From: Guillardia theta CCMP2712 | Taxonomy: Eukaryota > Cryptophyceae > Pyrenomonadales > Geminigeraceae | Assembly: GCF_000315625.1 (NCBI RefSeq) | Contig: NW_005434669.1 | Location: forward strand, 1,001,066 to 1,021,741 | Length of the DNA stretch: 20,676 nt | Direction: 5' to 3' | In this document: positions 7,523-19,578 of the stretch, piece after piece | How positions within the stretch are numbered: position 1 is the stretch's first letter | Layout: each line of letters begins with the position of its first letter | Notes under the pieces: generated by a model | The model's database searches: none | What the model was told of the DNA's origin: nothing | Seen by the model: the letters and a program-made list of their open reading frames with translations, nothing else | Made by a program: the position numbers and the translations under genes

Positions 7523-10500
7523 ATGTCGGGGAGGCATGGAGGGGTGTGGATGGTTGCATGGCTGCTGCTGCTGCTTGTGGCGGCGGAGGAGGCGGAGGAG
7601 GGAGGGGAGAGGCAGGGACGCGTGGACAAGCTCCTGTGGAGAAGTGCGAGGTGCGTGCTGCTGCTGGAGATTCCTGCTCCATGTCTGCTCTTGGTTCGAC
7701 ATGAACGTGGATAACAGGCCGGAGAAGATGTGGAGAATTCATAGCCAGGTGGGTTGCTGGGATCTCACGGTGCTGTCTTGCAGGAAGTCCAGCTGATTGA
7801 GGATGGCAGATTTATCATGAGATGGAGGCGCTGGCTGAGAATCCCACAGATGTACAGCTGTACTCTAGGATTGAGGTCGTGTGCAAGAACAACGAAGAAC
7901 CCAACAGCAGGTTTCGTTTGCTCGCCACCATGGTGCGCCTCGAGCCGTCCTTGAAGGACACCATCAACCTCAACCGCGGATATGCCCTTGGTGGAGTTGT
8001 CGATGTTGCGACAATCGGCATCTTGACATGTGCAAACTGTAGGAGACAGACTGTTCTTGCATGCGAAGGCATGCCGCTTTGAGGAGAGGGAGCGAGATTT
8101 TCGCCTGTAGAGAATCGATTGCAACGAGACAGACTTGGGACCTGATGAGCTTGCAGATGGCTGAACATGTGGAACAGCGGCGTGTGGGATCCGATGCTGG
8201 AGCAGGGTTATGCGTTGCCCGTTCTACCGTTCTACGCACTGGTCTTCCCCTTCAACATGTCACAGGTGATGTTGGCCGAGCAAGGTGCGCTATAGTATTG
8301 ACATGCCTGAAGGTCTTCAAGTCTTGTGTTGGATGGGCAGAGAAGTTCGGCACCTACACTTCTCGTGAGGTCGACGAGTTACAGGGAGGAAAGGAATTTT
8401 TTGCTGACTCAGCACCAGGGGCTGCCGAAGCCCTTTGTTAACGTTTTCTGGAAGGAATTCAGGGAGACTGGAGGTGTTTGCTCCTCCCACAACCCGCCAT
8501 GCATAACTGCTGTCCCAGTCATCAAGATCGGATACATTTCATCTGACATCTACCGCATTCACCCTGTACGAATCTGAGATCCCCAGCTCCCACACCTCAT
8601 TCCCTACATCCCATGACTCTGCTCCCTGTCAAGGTTGGGAAGAGTATCAATGCTGTGCTGCGAATGCACGACCGAAGACAGTTCGAGGTCTGATGAGTCT
8701 CGCTCGGATGTTAACTGAGTTTTCATGTCGTGTCGATCAGGTCTACGCTTTCCTTCTCATCCCAGTCCAGATCGAACATGCGGAGATGGTACCGCTTCTA
8801 TCGTCATCTGAGTTGTGACGGTTTGACCTGGCAGCTGGAAAGTGGAACAGGAGGAGTTCTGCTGAGCGACATCAGCATCTTGTCCTCTGCAGAAGGTCTT
8901 TCTCCCCTCCTGACATTGTTGTCGATTTTGTTGGATCCTTCTCCTCTCGCTCCTCGTCCTCCTCCACCACCTCCTCCACCGCCACCTACTTCGTCTCCTC
9001 CTCCTCCATCATCTCTTCCTCTTCCATCTCTTCATCATCTGTCTATCTGTCTATCCATCGCTCCTCGCAGACTCAACCCGTCATACAGGAGCAAGCACTA
9101 TTAACGATGAAGGGATTCACATCCTCATCGACCTTAACGGGCATACTTCCGGTAATCTAACTCTAGAGGATCTTCCGCTATGCGTTATCGCTCACCATTT
9201 CATCTCGCTACTTCTCCTCTCCTTACTCCCTCTCTCTCTCTCTCTCTGTATGTCCATCCAACCCAACATTCATCCGAACAATAACTTCCTCCTCTCACTC
9301 CCCATTGTCTTCCTCCTCCTCCCTCGCATCTCCTTCTCCTTGTCCTCGACCTCGTACCTTCTCACTTCTTCTTGCAGGTGTTAGAATGGAAGTCTTCGCG
9401 TATGCCCCGACGCCTATTGTAATGCACTACATGGGGTTTGGAGCAACGACAGGTAACAATTTTACTGCCATCTCCTCCCCCTCTCTTCTTTGCACCTCAC
9501 TCCATTATTTCTTGTTGCTCTCCCCTCCCCTCTCCCCTCCAGTCCCCCCTCCCCTCCCGTCTCCTCCCGTCCCCTCCCGTCCCCTCCCTCCCCTCCCCGC
9601 TCCTCTCCTCTCCACTCCCGTCCCCTCCCGCCCCGTCCTGTCTCCTCTCCTCTCCTCTCCTCTCCCCTCCCGTCCCCCCTCCCCTCTCTCTCATTCCCCA
9701 TCCTTCCTCTTCTTTTTTCCTGCAACTTGCATCTCCTCCGTAGTCGCATGATTCCACATTCATTTCTCAAACATCTACCCTCCATGCCCATTGACATGCT
9801 CATCTCTGCCTCCCAGGTGCAAGATACATCCACTACTTCCTTGCAGACACTGCAGTCTCAACACCCGAGCTGTCAGTGAGTCTTCAACTCAACGCTTGTC
9901 AAAGTCGTCATGAGCCTCCTTGCAAGGTCTACTACACCGAGAAAATGGCCTACCTACCAGCGACCTTCTATGCCAACAGCTACCGCTATGATCCAGGTGG
10001 AGCAGGAGACGCAGCCCAAGGGTGGGACTGACTGGGCTCTTACAGACAGACTGCCGTACGTGAGGAGGAACGAAACGTTCAGGGAGGAGAGGGAGAGGGC
10101 CGACCTGCCTCCTGACGGCGTGAGAGCGGCTGCTGCTCGTCCTCCTCCTCCTTCGTGACGATCCCTTGTCAGGTCGTGCTCTGCAACTTCAACCACCTCC
10201 ACAAGACTAGTCGCGCCATGTGGTCACTCTGGGCTCAGATCCTCCTCAGGTCCCCTGACTTTGTCTTGTGCAAGTCCAGCTGCCTTGTGCTGTCCTGACC
10301 GTCTCCTCCTCTATCCTGCCAACTCCCCTCCCCCCCCCNNNNNNNNNNNNNNNNNNNNNNNNNNNNNNNNNNNNNNNNNNNNNNNNNNNNNNNNNNNNNN
10401 NNNNNNNNNNNNNNNNNNNNNNNNNNNNNNNNNNNNNNGGCGGTAAGAAGGAGAAGAGGGAAAGGGGGAAAGGAGAGGAAGTGGAAAAGGAGAGGAGGGA

Positions 10501-11620
10501 GAGAAGGGAGTTAGCGATGGCTGATGATGAGCGAAGGTGTCGAAGAGAACAGAGTAAGGTATGCTCCCCACGAGAAGATTTGGCAGCACCTGGTAATACG
10601 ATGAGTCAATGGGCAGTATAGCAGCAGGTCGAGCAGGTGCATGGGGAGGAGGAGAACGGGGATAGCAGGAGGGAGGGAGGAGGGAGGGAGGAGGGAGCTT
10701 CGGTCTCATGTGAGGACAGCATCGCCATGCGCTGGCGGATGTCTTTCTGGACAACAACGAGTACAACGGGGGGACGACGGGGCTAGATTCCTACTGGGCT
10801 GATGTCCCTATCATCAGCGCTCCACAGGAGAAATTCTCTGCAAGGTGCATAGTTTCACCTCCACTGCTCCTGCTCCTTCTCCTCCTTCTCCCGCTTACCC
10901 CGTCTTACACCACCACCTTCTCATCTTCCTCCCATTTCTCGTTCCTCTGTTCGATCTCCTTCTCCCTCTCCTCCATTCTCAACGAACTTTCTAGTATCGC
11001 TCATGGTTCTTTCTTCAACCTGCTGCTGCTCTTAGCTTCTATAGGATCACACTCCCTCCAACTCCCCTCCTCCTCCTCCTACCCTCCTCCTACCTCCCTC
11101 CAACTACCGTCCTCCTACCTCCCTCCTCCTACCCCAGCCTACCCCTACCCCAGTTTCCGTTGATTGAGCACTGGAGGGGGTGCAGGTATGGGGCCAGCTT
11201 CAACCGAGGTGCGAGGATGGAAATCTTGACAGCGCGAAATGGGGAGGATTATGTGAAGATAGCAAGTAAGCTTGTCGAGAAACCAGGTGTCGCTGTTTCC
11301 TCCTGCCCGACCTAGTTGTGCTGTGCAGTGACATTCCATCAGAGCTCATCCGGGGGATAAGAGATCGTCTGGTGAAGGACAAGAACTCAACAGATGGCGG
11401 CGAGTCAGAAAGTCATATCATGGTCAACGACTGATGCGTGTCAACAGGGATGTTTGATATGGACAGCTTCATGCTGCGATATGAGCAGGTTCTCAAGATG
11501 CAGTGGGACTTGTTCTGGTCGAATGTCGGAGAAGATGGTCAAGAACAAGGGCCGAGGAACATGCATGTTGTGTTCAGAGGTGCGGGAGAAGCTCGGAGCT
11601 CATTGCGAACGGTTGGATGA
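7523..11620 (+). CDS. GT41 O-GlcNAc-transferase-like enzyme with signal peptide
   Basis: Exons: 7523-7650, 7718-7748, 7810-7990, 8043-8106, 8157-8284, 8341-8369, 8413-8473, 8519-8565, 8634-8687, 8741-8788, 8835-8895, 9089-9151, 9378-9452, 9817-9875, 9927-9996, 10046-10119, 10173-~10267, [gap], 10720-10844, 11186-11265, 11343-11411, 11448-11620. Phases agree at every join outside the gap. GT41 enzymes transfer GlcNAc (or fucose, in SPINDLY) from a nucleotide sugar to Ser/Thr. Family motifs are GYISSDIYRIHP (208-223; H222 aligns with human OGT H498), DEGIHILIDLNGHTSG (H288 ~ H558), FAYAPTPIVMHYMGFGATTG, EKMAYLPATFY, VLCNFNHLHK (K402 ~ K842) and NGGTTGLDSYWADVPII, ending MFDMDSFMLRYEQVLKMQW. The N-terminus is signal-peptide-like: hydrophobic VWMVAWLLLLLVAA at 8-21, then acidic. 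No TPR repeats are visible in the ~200 residues before the catalytic region. The 36 nt intron at 11412-11447 and the start ATG are the weakest points. About 40 residues are missing at the gap. Confidence 0.88.
8896..9088 (+). repeat. Pyrimidine-rich intron with (CTC/CCT) repeats
   Basis: This is a 193 nt GT41 intron, almost pure C/T over about 8930-9060, built of CTCCTC and CCACCT triplet-type units. It is much longer than most introns in the window. The open frame through it is a composition artefact. Confidence 0.75.
9476..9720 (+). repeat. ~245 nt polypyrimidine tract, CCTCCCGTC-type minisatellite
   Basis: This lies within the 364 nt GT41 intron 9453-9816. It consists of degenerate 9-11 nt units such as CCCCTCCCGTC and CTCCTCTCCT repeated many times, nearly free of purines on the plus strand. 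Mirror-like polypyrimidine tracts of this kind can form triplex DNA. It makes long spurious ORFs on both strands. Confidence 0.85.
10339..10438. other. Assembly gap, 100 N
   Basis: There are exactly 100 N, the conventional placeholder for a gap of unknown size. It is preceded by a run of C (10330-10338) and followed by GGCG, a strong donor-like GTAAG, and then GA-rich sequence. It falls in the GT41 gene, so an exon is probably hidden in it. Confidence 0.97.
10439..10719 (+). other. Purine-rich intron right of gap
   Basis: If 10439-10442 (GGCG) ends a hidden GT41 exon, GTAAGAAG at 10443 starts this intron, and it ends at CAG 10717-10719. It is GA-rich (10443-10515 and 10640-10700), opposite to the CT-rich character of the gene's other long introns. 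No GT41 coding motif is seen in it. Confidence 0.5.
10845..11185 (+). repeat. 341 nt CT-rich intron with CTCCTCCTAC repeats
   Basis: This intron lies between exons encoding QEKFSA and RYGASFNRG. Two C/T-rich blocks (10850-10980 and 11050-11150) contain repeated CCTCCTACC and CCCTCCAACT units. The acceptor is GGGTGCAG at 11178-11185. Confidence 0.75.
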
Positions 11621-11900
11621 TGCAGATGTTTCGTGATCTGCTTCGATGGCGATTCGTAATCCTCCTGGTGAAAGTCGCAGTCAAGTCAAACCTGCCCGCT
11701 GTAGGACATGGACAGGCAGGCACAGTCGAGGGCGTGTCCTGTAAGGCAATGTTAACTTCAATCTTTGCTCCAACACCATTCACACACACACGACGATCGG
11801 CGCGAACAAGCCGATGTTGTAAAGTATTTATTGAACTTTGAGAAGAAATCACTACAAAAACAATGGTTGATTTCAATCGTGTGTCCTTGCTAGAACGACA
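11621..11900. other. Convergent 3' region, GT41 and minus-strand ORF
   Basis: These 280 bp lie between the GT41 stop codon (11618-11620) and the end of the minus-strand ORF (11901), and should hold both 3' UTRs. AT-rich sequence at 11820-11870 is compatible with polyadenylation regions. No gene is seen. Confidence 0.4.
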
Positions 11901-12590
11901 TCATTTGAGGCATTGTAAGATGACTGCGATGATGTTCCGTTCTCCAGCTTTCTTCATAAAGATGTCGTTGTGGGATTTTGCGAAAGATCCCTTGCACATT
12001 GGTCTGCAGTAGCCATGCGGGAAAGAATTCGAGAACGGGTCTTTCATGGACTTGTGGAAGTTGTTCACATTTTGGAACTCTTTGACAATCTTCTCCTTTT
12101 TCTTGTGTGCAATCAGCAACTTGTCCAGCGGAGTTCGTTGAAGGGTGTAAGGGGAGGTTGAAGCGACGGTAGCTATCAGGGCATACCGCCGCACGTCCTC
12201 GTCATGGTAGATCGATAGGTCGCCAGAAACATTTCCGTCGCACCAGAACAATGCCGGAGAAAGTCCAGGTACAGTGTCCCCTCCTTTGTTCATCGTGCAA
12301 TTGACGTGCGAGTCAACTCCCGCGTTAGACTTCACGGACCAGCGATTGATACCCTCCAACCCCTTCCCTTCCTCTCTCTCTTCTTCAGAGACCTTTTGTT
12401 TTCTTTCTCCTCTACCTTGGATCCTTCCTCCTTCCTCCTGCATCCTCCTCCTCCCTCCCTCCGTCCCTCCCTCCGTCCCTCCCTCTTCACCTCCTACTCC
12501 ACGCTTCCCATGCTGTGTTTTGACCACTGATTTTTTAGCCAACAGGGGTTCCTGCTGAGTACCCCTCCGATCCCCTGCATACCACCCCAC
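11901..12590 (-). CDS. Hypothetical protein, purine-rich N-terminal half
   Basis: This is a 229-codon ORF of no recognised family. The C-terminal ~130 residues (codons from about 12300 down to 11901) have balanced composition: ALFWCDGNVSGDLSIYHDED, a Lys-rich helix-like HKKKEKIVKEF, and a Cys-containing HGYCRPMCKGSF. The N-terminal half is encoded by GA-rich repeats on the coding strand (GGTEGGTEGG, REEGK) and may not be translated. Introns of other genes here are CT-rich on the coding strand, so this purine tract is not a typical intron of a minus-strand gene. The true start may lie inside, or further exons may exist upstream. It converges with the GT41 gene. Confidence 0.35.
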   Translation of the reverse strand: MGWYAGDRRGTQQEPLLAKKSVVKTQHGKRGVGGEEGGTEGGTEGGRRRMQEEGGRIQGRGERKQKVSEEEREEGKGLEGINRWSVKSNAGVDSHVNCTMNKGGDTVPGLSPALFWCDGNVSGDLSIYHDEDVRRYALIATVASTSPYTLQRTPLDKLLIAHKKKEKIVKEFQNVNNFHKSMKDPFSNSFPHGYCRPMCKGSFAKSHNDIFMKKAGERNIIAVILQCLK

Positions 12591-13669
12591 TCAGCCTACA
12601 TACCGTAATATGAGAGTAAAGTCACTGAAGTTCACAAAAGTTCGGACTAGCCGGGCCCGAGAGTGAGGGCCGGGCCACTCTGACTCACAGCACCGCCGGG
12701 CGGCCCGCCGGGGCTTGAAGGGTGCAAGTCAGAATTGAAGTCACCCTTTCAAATTAGGGTTTCATTTTTCAAATTTTATTGATCTCAGGGCAGCCTTTGA
12801 AAATTAGGGAGGATAAAATATTTAAAGGTTCGACATGGAGCCGAATGTTCGATGTAGCCTCCATCATCGGACGTAGGTCAGCACCATTACCCCTGACCCC
12901 CTCTATATATATGAAAAGGACCGGTATTTTCTGGGTTGTCGGAGCGAAGCCCCAATCCAGATGGGCTGGGAATGATAAAAAAAGACGAGTTTTCGGGGTC
13001 GGCGGGGTGGGTAGGCTACACCTGCCGGGTCTATAGAAGACAGGGTATTTTAGACTTGTTTAGAGGAGGTAGGGGTAGCTCCATTGGGGGTCAGTCGAGG
13101 CAACGTATCAGAGAGCAATGATCCCTAATTAAGTTTAGTTGACTTCCGTCAGCAGCTGTGAACACAGAGGGTGGGGTGGATCTCGATACACCCCTCTAAT
13201 TCCTAGATCAAATCATACAATGGAAGGGGTTGTATGGACATGTAGTAGGTGATTGTCAAGTTTCCAGGGAGGGTGTGAGCAATCCTGTGGAAGTGTTGAA
13301 AACTCGTTCGACCTTGCTGTACCGGAAACGAAAGACGCTCCAGGCAGGGGTCATTTCCCACGAGAAAAGTGGGTACTCTTTGGGTTGCAAATGAGAGTTG
13401 GTTTCTCCTTCAACCACGGGGGTGGTTTCGTGGCCATACGGAGGGTGGGGGTTATCTCATTTTCAAGGAACGGTATTACCCACCCTTCCTTTTCACTCAG
13501 GATTGAATCATCACCCCCTTATTTATATCTGATCTTGTATATTTAGGGTGGGTATTTTGAGTACCCCTACCCCACTATGAAGGAGCTCAATTAGTACCCC
13601 ACCCAGCGGGTCACAACGTCCCCTCCCCTAGCGCCCCTTCCCTAATCCGCCGTCGCCCCTGCAGCCGCC
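12591..13669. other. Non-coding region upstream of NNT
   Basis: No gene is seen in ~1.1 kb. There are short C-runs and G-runs and scattered AGTACCCC(T) motifs (12558, 13560 and 13593, also 1847), a GC-rich CCGGGCGGCCCGCCGGGG patch near 12695, and an AT-rich stretch at 12750-12790. The final ~60 bp before the NNT ATG are C-rich and may include the core promoter and 5' UTR. Confidence 0.5.
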
Positions 13670-17449
<3,780 letters not shown>

Positions 17450-17528
17450 TTTCATCTGCTTTTAAGTATTTACGTTGCAAGAAAGTGGTAAAACGAATGC
17501 TTATGAATGATGAATACTGCTCTCGTCA
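17450..17528. other. 79 bp shared 3' region between NNT and TAF9
   Basis: The stop codons of the convergent NNT and TAF9 genes are only 79 bp apart. The two 3' UTRs must therefore be extremely short or overlap. Confidence 0.7.
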
Positions 17529-18259
17529 TTACAACCATTTGAAGTTGAACCCTTTGCCAGATTTGTTTGCCCACTCCTCTAGTGTTGACGAGCTTTTCTC
17601 ATTCCACAATTTTCTCCGTTTCACGTTGCTCCCGGCCTCGCCCGCAGCAAGTCCTGCCTGTGCGGGCGGAACAGGTTCAGAAGCAAGACTTCTCCTGCCC
17701 CTGTCCTTATCCATCTCAGAAGGAGCGACAATCTGAAAGTTGGGAGCGTTCAAACAGAACCTCTCCTGGGGCAGGGGAATGCCTGGCCTGTTTGGGATGT
17801 TGGGCAAAGGACATGCGTTCTTGGCTTTCGCCCATTCCTCCAGTTTCTCTGCATCCGGTCGCTGAGCATATTCCTGCGCGTGCTGAACTTTCATCTCCAG
17901 CGCAAGCTTGAGGTCGTCAAGCTCCACTGTTGGATTTGTCTTCTCTTCGTCGGGCTTCGTCCCTAATCGCTGATGTGCAGCCCACACAGCCTCCTTGAAA
18001 ACATCCACGTTGAATCTGTGTAAAATCTCTCTGAGCATCTGTACAACCCTGTTGTCTGCCACATGAACACGTCAGATTCGCACATTTTGCAAATAGGGAT
18101 GATTGTACCGAAATCATTCACTCCCATCGAGTTCAAGATGTTAACGATGCGTTCGCTGTCATCAATCTTTGGCCGACATGCACGAGACGGGTTGGGTCGA
18201 GAGCCGCCATTCTGCATCGCCGCCTCTGTCGAAGGCGCTGTGTGGTCGATTCCGCTCAT
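17529..18259 (-). CDS. TAF9: Transcription initiation factor TFIID subunit 9
   Basis: TAF9 is a histone-fold subunit of TFIID (and of SAGA in other eukaryotes). It pairs with TAF6 and helps assemble RNA polymerase II initiation complexes in the nucleus. Two exons, 18259-18109 and 18055-17529, flank a 53 nt GT-AG intron in phase 1, giving 225 residues. The histone fold spans about 30-110: PKIDDSERIVNILNSMGVNDF, the spliced DNRVVQMLREILHRF, and the third-helix region VELDDLKLALEMKVQ. The diagnostic TAF9 segment after the fold is present (PLPNIP, PLPQERFCLNAPNFQIVAP), matching the human PLPLI...LPPDRYCLTAPNY pattern. The last ~60 residues are a basic, low-conservation tail (VKRRKLW). The ATG at 18259 is the first with a complete fold downstream. 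It is head to head with OXA1 and tail to tail with NNT. Confidence 0.92.
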
Positions 18260-18700
18260 ACTGCTCTTCCCCTGCCAGCTTTGGCCAGCAAATCTGAATT
18301 TCTCTAGATTGCAAACGGGTTGATTGAGATCAAATCATTGCAAGATCGGATAATAACAGTCAATCAGAGCGTCCAATCTCAGTTACGAAGCAAAGATCCC
18401 CCGAGCTTTCGTGGCGCAGCCAAAAATCCGGGACAGGCGCTTTAAGAATCCCCCCACGAACGCGGCGGAAGATCGTTATGGCAGCCGGCCTCTCTGTGCA
18501 ACGATGACAGGAGGAGAGTGAGAGGTATCAACAGGGAAGGAAGAGAGCTTGTACGTTCCTGCTACGTTCTCCCTGCCCTCTCCCCCCAGCGGCCCCTCCC
18601 CCTCTCTGCTCCATGGCGGCGGAGAGGACGGTAGTTGACTAAACTTTTGGAAGAGAAACCCGCCTCAGGGTAATTGGGACCCAAAAGAGAATTGGGACCC
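18260..18700. promoter_or_regulatory. Bidirectional promoter region, TAF9 / OXA1
   Basis: These 441 bp separate the divergent starts of TAF9 (18259) and OXA1 (18701). A CCAAT pentamer occurs at 18373-18377 and a close GTCAATCAG just before it. Around 18440-18500 the sequence is GC-rich (GAACGCGGCGGAAG). No TATA box is evident. The assignment rests on gene orientation; transcription start sites cannot be placed. Confidence 0.5.
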
Positions 18701-19517
18701 ATGGCAGGGTCGGCGCTAGGGGAGGGGATGCGAGGGCTTAGGAGAGCGGCAGAGGCGATGCAGAGGGCGCTGAACTCAGGCAGCATGCAAGCGAAGGGTT
18801 TGAGGCTGCATGGTACGCGTGCTGGGCTTGTGGGGCTGCGCCATGCGGAGAATGCGGACTTCGGAACGTCCACGAATCAGGGTATGCAGAAGAAGGAACG
18901 GAGGAGAGGGTGGGAAGCGTTTCCAGGAGGAAGATCGATGATGCTCTCTGATGTTTTCAGGACATACTCTTGTAGATCGTTCAGAGCTAATCACTTCGGG
19001 GCTTCTGCTCTGCTCTGTAGCAGGTCGTTACATGTCAGCAGCGGTCAGGAACACGTCAGCAGTGAAACTGCCTGCCGCCATGGCGAGGATCAGCTTGTGG
19101 CGGTTCCATCGGGCAGCGAAGACGCAGGGCTGACAGCTGCATTCGGAATCTCACACTGGTTTGGAGAGACATCGTCGTATCCCAACATCGTCTTCGCACA
19201 GGAGGTGAGGTGCCTTGCGATGGTCCAACGCATGAGTTGAGGTGCAGGTCCTAGAACATGTTCACAGCTCCTTGGATATTCCATGGTCGCTCACTATCCT
19301 CGGAGTCACGTGCTGTGTGAGGTTGGCCTTCTTTCCTCTCGTCGTCTACCAGCATAGGATCACTGGAAACTTGCAAGCCGCCGCTCCCAAGCTGCAGGTG
19401 AGGGACGAGGGGAGAGAAGGCGCTTGGGGATTGTGATCAGTGGAGTGTGTTAGGAGATCGAGAATGAGTACAAGGCAGCAAAGGAAGTCTACAATGATCC
19501 TGGTGAGAATTTGACGC

Positions 19518-19578
<61 letters not shown>

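Noticed and set aside
7536-7796. Alternative GT41 start in the frame giving Cys/Arg-rich sequence
   Set aside because: It is open through to RIHSQ without splicing, but its translation is a run of Cys and Arg from a GCT/CGG repeat; the spliced signal-peptide frame is more protein-like. Not fully excluded without transcripts.
8741-8895. Apparent frameshift in the GT41 gene between VYAFLLIP and SDISILSSAE
   Set aside because: A 46 nt GT-AG intron (8789-8834) joins the two frames in phase 0 and gives a segment of the right length for the family, so no frameshift is needed.
9305-9879. Several long overlapping ORFs on both strands
   Set aside because: They are made by the polypyrimidine minisatellite inside an intron; low-complexity Ser/Pro/Leu or Gly/Arg/Glu translations only.
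1847-13600. Recurring AGTACCCC(T) motifs at 1847, 12558, 13560 and 13593
   Set aside because: The match is only 8-9 bases with no shared flanks; not enough to claim a repeat family.
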